A DNA stretch of 64,000 bases, taken from positions 695,952 through 759,951 of the forward strand of contig CALSUF010000002.1 of assembly GCA_943789465.1 (NCBI GenBank), given 5' to 3'. Position numbers and translations under genes: made by a program. Below, piece after piece: positions 58,735 to 64,000 of this stretch (position 1 is its first letter; the number at the start of each line of letters is the position of its first letter). Source of the DNA: an uncultured Flavobacteriaceae bacterium. Its GTDB lineage: Bacteria; Bacteroidota; Bacteroidia; Flavobacteriales; Flavobacteriaceae. The notes under the pieces were generated by a model that saw only the letters and a program-made list of their open reading frames with translations, was not told the DNA's origin and made no database searches.

Positions 58735-59442
58735 ATGAAATTAAAATTTATCATCCCACTAGTCATAGTTTCTTTTTTGAGTTCTTGCTCTTCTATACCT
58801 AAAGAAACTGTCGAATTATCAAAAGTATTAGGCAATGACATAAAAATTCTCCAGAACTCTCACAAAACAACGGTGAAATTATTTTATGACAAGATTATTG
58901 AAAATATTAATGTTTTCATTGATGATATTTATTCCCCATTTGTTATTCACTATGTGTTGAAAGCTGAATTACAAAAACACAAAAATAAGGAAGAGTCCAT
59001 CTATGGAGACATTGAAAGTGCTGGAAAAAACGAAGGGGAAACAGAGATAGATAATGCACTCAATATTATGAGTGAATTTCTTGAAGACGCTAATACTCAA
59101 GTAGAAAAAAAAAGAATAGAATTATTAAATCCAATAATTAATGAGAAGAATAAAACCCTTACTGACATTAACGATTTATACGAGAACACTATTTATGCTA
59201 ATTCTACTATAACTGGTTATTTAGAATCTATTAGAAAAGTTAAAGAAAGTCAACAAGAGGCATTGTCAATAATTGGACTTAAGGGAAAAGATGAGGAGCT
59301 TAATAACGTTTTATTGCAAGCATCAAAATTAACAAAATTAGCCTTAGCTAAAGGAAAGGAAATTGATATTAAAAGTGATGAAGCTTATCTTAAAATAGAA
59401 GAAATATCTAATCAGATTAAAAGTATAACAAATAAAAAATAA
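58735..59442 (+). CDS. Lipoprotein with coiled coil, patatin module gene 1
   Basis: About 235 residues from the ATG at 58735, chosen because it begins the lipoprotein signal MKLKFIIPLVIVSFLSSC (an upstream ATG/GTG frame to 58666 would bury it). The rest is helical with long charged segments (KHKNKEESIYGDIESAGKN, KGKDEELNNVLLQASKL). No known domain was recognised. First of three close genes ending in a patatin phospholipase. Confidence 0.7.
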   Translation: MKLKFIIPLVIVSFLSSCSSIPKETVELSKVLGNDIKILQNSHKTTVKLFYDKIIENINVFIDDIYSPFVIHYVLKAELQKHKNKEESIYGDIESAGKNEGETEIDNALNIMSEFLEDANTQVEKKRIELLNPIINEKNKTLTDINDLYENTIYANSTITGYLESIRKVKESQQEALSIIGLKGKDEELNNVLLQASKLTKLALAKGKEIDIKSDEAYLKIEEISNQIKSITNKK

Positions 59443-59447
59443 TTAAA

Positions 59448-59726
59448 ATGGGAAGATTTAGCAAATTATTTGCAGACGCAGTTGCAGCATTTAATGGAAT
59501 TTACAAAGTAGAATTGGACAGTCTTACTGGACTTTCAAAAGAGGATATTGATTCTATAATTCCTGGAACAGAAGATTTAAGGGTTTATTCAGTACTTATT
59601 AAAGTGGTGGAAAAAGCGTCTAAAGAAAATACATCTAAAGCACAGTTAATAGGAGACATTAAAGAATTGGGAGATATCGCAGTAAAAATTGCTAAGAAGA
59701 TACCTCAATTTAGTTCACTACTATAA
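59448..59726 (+). CDS. Small helical protein, patatin module gene 2
   Basis: 92 residues starting 5 bp after gene 1. All-helical appearance, no signal peptide: MGRFSKLFADAVAAFNGIYK, then LTGLSKEDIDSIIPG and a hydrophobic C-terminal IAVKIAKKIPQFSSLL. Unrecognised family. Tight spacing points to function with its neighbours. Confidence 0.65.
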   Translation: MGRFSKLFADAVAAFNGIYKVELDSLTGLSKEDIDSIIPGTEDLRVYSVLIKVVEKASKENTSKAQLIGDIKELGDIAVKIAKKIPQFSSLL

Positions 59727-59757
59727 AAATTATTAATGATTATCAAACTTAAATATT

Positions 59758-60786
59758 ATGAAGAAAATTAGAATTTTATCAATTGATGGTGGTGGAATAC
59801 GAGGTATTTTGCCTGGCATAGTTTTAAATCAAATTGAAGAAAAGCTTCAAAAAAAAACAAATGATCCGAATCTGCGATTAGCGGATATGTTTGATTTCAT
59901 GGCGGGCACAAGTACAGGTGGAATTTTAACATTAGCATACTTAACCCCAAACGAAGTTAATCGACCCAAACTTAAAGCCACAGAAGCGGTAAATCTTTAT
60001 TTGGATAGAGGAGATGAAATATTTGATGTCAATTTATGGCAAAAAATAAAAAGTGGAAAAGGAATAACTGATGAAAAATACGATGCGTCTGAATTAGAAG
60101 AAGCTTTAGATGATACTTTTGGAGATATTATGCTATCTAATCTTCTCAAGCCATGCATAATAAGTTCTTATGACATAAGAAATGGCAAACCTCATTTTTT
60201 TAAACAACATAAGGCTCAAAATAATATTTCTGACTTTAAAGTGAAAGATGTGGCAAGAGCTACCTCAGCTGCTCCTACTTATTTTGAAACTGCTCGAATA
60301 AAAAATAAATTAGGAACACCTTACCCATTAATTGATGGAGGTGTATTTGTTAATAATCCTGCCTTAGTAGCCTATTCCGAAGTTCGTACAATGAATTTAC
60401 TGGATACGGATCATTTTCCTACCGCAAAGGATATGATGATTGTATCTATAGGAACTGGAAGTGTTAGTAAAAATTATGAGTTTAAAAAAGCAAAAGATTG
60501 GGGTGCAGTGGGATGGATCAAACCAATTATAGAAATAATGATGTCCGGAAATTCACAAACAGTTCATTATCATTTAACTCAAATATTTGACACATTGAAT
60601 ACAAAAAACAAGAAGGACTATCATCGTCTACAACCTAAAATACTAACTGCAGATCCAGAAATGGATAATGCATCAGTCGAGAATTTAATAAAATTAAAAG
60701 AAGATGGGTTAAGCTATGTTTCCGATTTAGACGTAGACAAGGAACTAGATGATATAGTGATGAAACTAATTCAATATCAAGAATGA
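59758..60786 (+). CDS. Patatin-like phospholipase, CapV-like
   Basis: 342 residues, complete catalytic set: oxyanion GGGIRG (11-16), nucleophile Ser52 in GTSTGG, catalytic Asp193 in DGGVFVNNPAL. No signal peptide or membrane segment, so cytosolic. It should hydrolyse phospholipid acyl chains. Similar cytosolic patatins act as CBASS effectors (CapV), but no cyclic-nucleotide synthase gene is in the window, so that link is only resemblance. 31 bp after gene 2. Confidence 0.85.
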   Translation: MKKIRILSIDGGGIRGILPGIVLNQIEEKLQKKTNDPNLRLADMFDFMAGTSTGGILTLAYLTPNEVNRPKLKATEAVNLYLDRGDEIFDVNLWQKIKSGKGITDEKYDASELEEALDDTFGDIMLSNLLKPCIISSYDIRNGKPHFFKQHKAQNNISDFKVKDVARATSAAPTYFETARIKNKLGTPYPLIDGGVFVNNPALVAYSEVRTMNLLDTDHFPTAKDMMIVSIGTGSVSKNYEFKKAKDWGAVGWIKPIIEIMMSGNSQTVHYHLTQIFDTLNTKNKKDYHRLQPKILTADPEMDNASVENLIKLKEDGLSYVSDLDVDKELDDIVMKLIQYQE

Positions 60787-60911
60787 AAATAACAATTATT
60801 AAACATAGTATTAGTAACTAGATTAAATTCAAAGACTTTACCTGAGCATCAAAATCATATAAACAAGATAAATTCAGTAAGACGTGTACAATATTTTTAG
60901 CTAATTATATT

Positions 60912-61553
60912 ATGACAAAAGAAGAACTAGAAAAACAAAAACTTAAAGTTGAAATCGAACAGTTTCAAAAACCATTTTGGAAAAACCCTACATTGATAAT
61001 TTCATTTTTAACTGTTATTATATCTGCTACTATTGGATTCAGTTCCTACTTCACTAAAGTAAACCAAGACAATATTACTAAAATTGAAGAATTACAAGAA
61101 TTAACTAAAAAGCAAGAAGCACTTGAACGTAAAATAGAATTACAAAATTTAAACCTACAGAAAACACAACTAGAAAATCGGGCAAAGCAATTACAAACAA
61201 ATCTTGACAAGATCAACGCTGATTTATTGAATCTTGAATCTTCTCTCATAATTAAAAATCAAAAATTAAGCAAACTAACCACAAACTTAGAAAAAGAAAA
61301 AAAAAGAAATAAAGACTATTTTGAAAAAGTAGAAAAAATCACTTTGTATATGGCAGATTATGGGCCAGGGTTTGCTAAAGGAGTTTTATCTTCAACTTCG
61401 GGCAAAAATAAAATAAAGCAAATAACTGAGATAGCAAATAAAAAAATACAAGCAAAAGAAATTGAAAAGTTTACAAACGATATTGTAAGTCAAACTTTCC
61501 GTAAATATTTAACTAAAAAAAATAACGAACTAAGACTCATTTATAATAATTAA
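60912..61553 (+). CDS. Membrane-anchored coiled-coil protein
   Basis: 213 residues. Short cytosolic N-terminus (LEKQKLKVEIEQFQKPFWK), one transmembrane helix at about 30-50 (PTLIISFLTVIISATIGF), then a long coiled coil (about 60-150) and a basic C-terminal part. No known domain. 125 bp after the patatin gene, same strand; it may belong to the same unit or be separate. Confidence 0.65.
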   Translation: MTKEELEKQKLKVEIEQFQKPFWKNPTLIISFLTVIISATIGFSSYFTKVNQDNITKIEELQELTKKQEALERKIELQNLNLQKTQLENRAKQLQTNLDKINADLLNLESSLIIKNQKLSKLTTNLEKEKKRNKDYFEKVEKITLYMADYGPGFAKGVLSSTSGKNKIKQITEIANKKIQAKEIEKFTNDIVSQTFRKYLTKKNNELRLIYNN

Positions 61554-61929
61554 ACAGCCATAACCTTGCTCAGATAAGTCTCTGACTTTGCACAACAGCT
61601 TAACAGATCGTAAACATTATTCAATTAAACTTTAGTTCATTTTATTTATTGATTTTAAATTGCAACCTATTTAAAATCAACTAGTTATAGGTTTATTTTT
61701 TTGGAATTTTAAAAATTATGTTATAGGTTTAGGCTTTGATTGTGACCCCAAGTCTACATCTTCAAAAAGAATTTGACCAGAGTTTAGATATTATTTTATT
61801 GAATGCCGTATTGGAAAGGTTTCGATAGGTGTTCCATTTGCCACAGAACAAGAATTATGTGGAAGTGGGGTAAAATCTCTTTTAAAATAAATTTAAATTA
61901 AAAAAAAACTCTCTAACCCTACTTACATT
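61554..61929. other. Gap with inverted repeat, direct repeat copy 2 and gene remnant
   Basis: 61649-61680 is a perfect 12-bp inverted repeat (TTGATTTTAAAT, 8-base loop, ATTTAAAATCAA). 61747-61800 is copy 2 of the 54-bp direct repeat. Just past it, a frame reading IECRIGKVSIGVPFATEQEL and ending KSLLK at 61889 looks like the last about 30 residues of a lost gene. Nothing else is seen. Confidence 0.6.
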
Positions 61930-62343
61930 ATGGAATTGAAAACAAAAATTGATGTTCTGTCATCAAAATACGAATCACTTAAAAATCGTATTAACACAGA
62001 GGAAGCTACAAAAGAGGAACTTGAATCTTTCGAGATTATAAAAGCCATTTTACGAAAAGATATTGGAGTTGAAAAGATACACCATAGAGATACACAGAGT
62101 TATTTTGGTGTTCTTTATGACAACAACAACAGAAAGCCGATTTGTAGACTGTTTTTAGATGGTAGGATAAAACGAATTGAATTATTTGATCAAAATAAAA
62201 CTTCTAGAAAAATTGAGATCAACACAATTGATGATATATATAATTTTTCAGAAGATTTATTAAGCGTTGCTAATTATTACAAAAATGATTACAACTTGGA
62301 AAGACAACCGGAAAAACAACTGGAAAATTTAAAACAAGCATAA
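61930..62343 (+). CDS. Small protein resembling the tail of HsdR-N-type restriction proteins
   Basis: 137 residues. N-terminal coiled coil, then EELESFEIIKAILRKDI, HHRDTQSYFGVLYDNNNRKPICRLFLDG and a FDQNKTSRKIEINTIDDIYNF end. From memory this block is the C-terminal domain of many proteins with an HsdR-type N-terminal nuclease domain. Here the nuclease part is absent, so it may be a stand-alone domain or the surviving end of a longer gene. Confidence 0.6.
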   Translation: MELKTKIDVLSSKYESLKNRINTEEATKEELESFEIIKAILRKDIGVEKIHHRDTQSYFGVLYDNNNRKPICRLFLDGRIKRIELFDQNKTSRKIEINTIDDIYNFSEDLLSVANYYKNDYNLERQPEKQLENLKQA

Positions 62344-62365
62344 CGTGTCAATACAACTTGAAATT

Positions 62366-62655
62366 ATGAAAAATCTATTAAAAATTACTTTTGCATTATT
62401 TTTATTTATGCTGTATACTGATTGTAGCAATGGGGAAGAAACAAATCAAAAAGATGTTTCTAAACTTACAGATGAAGAAGTATTTGCTTTGAAAACTTTT
62501 GAAATTTATGAGGAATTGTCAACCAAAGATATTCCAATAGAAGATATTAAATATCTCGTCTTAAAAATTCAAATGGATTTCTAACTGCAAAATTTGAATT
62601 AACAGGGCTAACAAAAAAAGAGTTGCAAATGGGTTCTTTTGTTATCATATACTAA
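62366..62655 (+). pseudogene. Small lipoprotein with probable frameshift
   Basis: ATG at 62366 begins a lipoprotein signal (MKNLLKITFALFLFMLYTDC). The frame stops at 62584. In the -1 frame, however, a coding-like stretch (NSNGFLTAKFELTGLTKKEL ... FVIIY) runs from the A-run near 62561 to a stop at 62653-62655. One lost base in that A-run would join the two into about 96 residues. Function unknown. Confidence 0.5.
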
Positions 62656-62671
62656 CCCTTAACCCAACATC
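62645..62671 (+). repeat. 27-bp direct repeat of the ligA 3' end, copy 1
   Basis: Identical to 63553-63579, which spans the last four codons plus downstream bases of ligA. This copy is 908 bp away and detached from the gene. It overlaps the end of the frameshifted lipoprotein. Confidence 0.85.
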
Positions 62672-62697
62672 GCCATCAGGAAAATGCGGAAAGCACA

Positions 62698-62919
62698 ATG
62701 TTTATTGATGAAACAAACCCTATTGTTGATGCTTCAGAAAATTACATAAATAATGTACCATGGAATTGGAATCAATTCTATGTATATCTTTCTATGGCTG
62801 GATTACATCAAACCAACGCTTTTTTTAATAGCATACAGAACACACCCCCAAAACTTAAAAATTATAACAGATATAGAACTATAGGAGTAGGTTCTTTTAG
62901 AAAAGAATGTACCAATTAA
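62698..62919 (+). CDS. Short ORF, probable C-terminal fragment
   Basis: 73 residues (MFIDETNPIVDASENYINNV ... YRTIGVGSFRKECTN). The upstream frame is open only back to the repeat at 62653, so any longer ancestor was cut there. Aromatic-rich middle (PWNWNQFYVYLSMAGLHQT) looks like part of a globular domain. Not recognised; it may not be a real gene. Confidence 0.4.
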   Translation: MFIDETNPIVDASENYINNVPWNWNQFYVYLSMAGLHQTNAFFNSIQNTPPKLKNYNRYRTIGVGSFRKECTN

Positions 62920-62932
62920 ATACTAATTAAAA

Positions 62933-63412
62933 ATGAAAAAATTACTTTTAATAATTTGTTTAGCCTCTATTAATTGTTTCTCTCAAGACTTAAAGGACAA
63001 AGTAAATAAAAATGTTATTTATATTTATTTTGAGAAAGAAGATCCATATCAGAAAAAGACTGTCTCATTGAAAACAAGTGGAAAAGAAATGGATAGATCC
63101 TCTTATATTTTCTCTTTTATAGAAGAAAACAACAAATCTTTAAATAAAGAGGTTATAAAACTAGAGTATTCTGAATATGCAGATTATGACGAAATGTCAA
63201 ATGATAATCGTGTTTTACTAATTGAAATAAATAAAAGTTTTTTGAAGAAAAATAAAAATCTAATTTTAACAAGAAAAATTATGCATAAAATAGGCTTTAT
63301 AGAAACTCGAAAAATTATAGAAAGAACTAAGAAGATATTATTAATTGAAAATAACAACTATAACAATAAAATTACAATTAGAGTAGTAAAATATTATACT
63401 ATGATAGAATAG
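62933..63412 (+). CDS. Small secreted hypothetical protein
   Basis: 159 residues. Signal peptide MKKLLLIICLASINCFS, then a lysine-rich mixed helix/strand domain. Starts 13 bp after the 73-residue ORF, which hints at a pair. Unrecognised. Periplasmic location is predicted. Confidence 0.6.
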   Translation: MKKLLLIICLASINCFSQDLKDKVNKNVIYIYFEKEDPYQKKTVSLKTSGKEMDRSSYIFSFIEENNKSLNKEVIKLEYSEYADYDEMSNDNRVLLIEINKSFLKKNKNLILTRKIMHKIGFIETRKIIERTKKILLIENNNYNNKITIRVVKYYTMIE

Positions 63413-63552
63413 AAGCAATCATGAATAAACAATAAAAACTAACCGCAACCATGCATATAAAAAATAGCAATTAAGTGCCTAATAAAAAGTTTGGTTCTTT
63501 TCTGTTATCTTGATTTTAAATCGAAAATAATAGCTTTTTAACCTGCTACTTT

Positions 63553-63579
63553 TCATATACTAACCCTTAACCCAACATC
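63553..63579 (+). repeat. 27-bp direct repeat at ligA 3' end, copy 2
   Basis: Identical to 62645-62671. Here it includes the ligA stop (63567-63569) and the last codons for MLG. The two copies bracket 881 bp holding the 73- and 159-residue ORFs. Confidence 0.85.
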
Positions 63580-64000
63580 CCCAAAAACGCTTCTTCAGAA
63601 ATAATAGGCACTTTTAGGCTCTCGGCTTTGGTACGTTTGCTAGGTCCCATATTGGCACCTGCTACCACATAGGAGGTTTTTGCAGAAATAGAACTCACCA
63701 CCTTTCCGCCATTGGAATCAATGAGGGCTTTCAGCTCGTCACGAGAGACGGTTTCAAACACCCCAGACACCACAAACCGCAAGCCTTCTAACTGTGTGGT
63801 TTGGTTGGACAAGGCTTCTTCAGAGAGTTGGAGTTGAAGGCCGTATAAAATCAAACGGGCCACCATTTGAACATTCGCTTCGGTACTAAAAAAGTCCACC
63901 ACACTTTCGGCAATTCGAATACCGATTTCATCCACCGTTTCTAAATCTTCCAAAGTCGCTTTAGACAGGGCTTCAATAGATTTGTAATGTTTAGCTAGTT
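63567..64000 (-). CDS. ligA: NAD-dependent DNA ligase, C-terminal part
   Basis: The 5' end lies beyond the window. Visible: helix-hairpin-helix end (DLETVDEIGIRIAESVVDFF) and the BRCT domain (LEGLRFVVSGVFETVSRDEL, SISAKTSYVVAGANMGPSKR, KVPIISEEAFLGMLG). Seals nicks during replication. The BRCT-coding DNA is visibly more GC-rich than the adjoining island. Confidence 0.95.
   Translation of the reverse strand, partial: LAKHYKSIEALSKATLEDLETVDEIGIRIAESVVDFFSTEANVQMVARLILYGLQLQLSEEALSNQTTQLEGLRFVVSGVFETVSRDELKALIDSNGGKVVSSISAKTSYVVAGANMGPSKRTKAESLKVPIISEEAFLGMLG

Noticed and set aside
59758..60786. Calling the patatin gene a CBASS system
   Set aside because: No CD-NTase, Cap2/Cap3 or other CBASS gene is in the window; only the effector-like enzyme is present.
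60912..61553. Coiled-coil protein as a phage lysis spanin or holin
   Set aside because: No other phage genes are nearby, and the long cytosolic-type coiled coil with a basic tail does not fit.
1..64000. tRNA, rRNA, transposase or integrase genes
   Set aside because: Intergenic gaps were read on both strands; no cloverleaf, rRNA-like sequence or transposase frame was found by eye.

Overview
The window is chromosomal DNA from a low-GC member of the Bacteroidota, most likely a marine-type Flavobacteriaceae. The signs are Por/type IX secretion tails, CarboxypepD_reg-type TonB-dependent receptors, a GLPGLI protein, the DUF1573-YajC and DUF4295 families, an acetylated-intermediate arginine pathway (ArgF' with ArgE), BshC, and promoters of the form TTG-N19/20/23-TAnnTTTG. 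No rRNA, tRNA, CRISPR array or transposase gene was seen. The genus cannot be fixed from sequence reading alone.

Layout. 1-6 kb: 3' part of a TonB-dependent receptor, a secreted CotH/lamin-tail protein and an AI-2E family permease. 6-15 kb: a nine-gene arginine/proline operon on the minus strand (GNAT-argG-argC-proC-argD-argF'-argB-argE-argH) whose 5' leader contains an unannotated 22-codon ORF with five Arg codons near its end, a candidate attenuation leader peptide. 15-26 kb: GLPGLI protein, nitronate monooxygenase-like protein, LysE exporter, PyrD, PepT, nusB-DUF1573-yajC, an ABC exporter, a PUR-alpha-like protein, CsaA and two thioredoxin-fold proteins. 26-45 kb: mostly minus-strand housekeeping genes (LysM protein, guaA, bshC, a RelE-like toxin-antitoxin pair, rimO, ftsY, DUF4295-L33-L28, cinA, FAH-family protein, exonuclease, E2 acyltransferase, glycosyltransferase, recR) and a large secreted repeat protein. 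44-58 kb: sodium:solute symporter, CoA-binding protein, second TonB receptor, fabH, htpG, alkB, hydrolase, DUF819 permease, DUF4369 lipoprotein, and the idi-queD-manA operon.

58.4-63.6 kb is a visibly AT-richer accessory island between idi and the 3' end of ligA. It has a lipoprotein, a 92-residue helical protein, a CapV-like patatin phospholipase and a membrane-anchored coiled-coil protein. This set is flanked by a 54-bp direct repeat. Beyond it lie a small protein resembling the tail of HsdR-N-type restriction proteins, a frameshifted lipoprotein, an ORF fragment and a small secreted protein. A 27-bp copy of the ligA 3' end brackets the last part. This patatin module is the best candidate for an undescribed (possibly defence-like) system, and the Arg-rich leader peptide is the best candidate for an undescribed regulatory element.

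How genes work together: the arg operon encodes glutamate to arginine through N-acetylated intermediates, with proC adding proline synthesis. nusB-DUF1573-yajC and the L28/L33/DUF4295 cluster with ftsY and rimO downstream form translation and secretion neighbourhoods. guaA, bshC, pyrD, fabH, htpG, recR and idi are core metabolism or maintenance genes.
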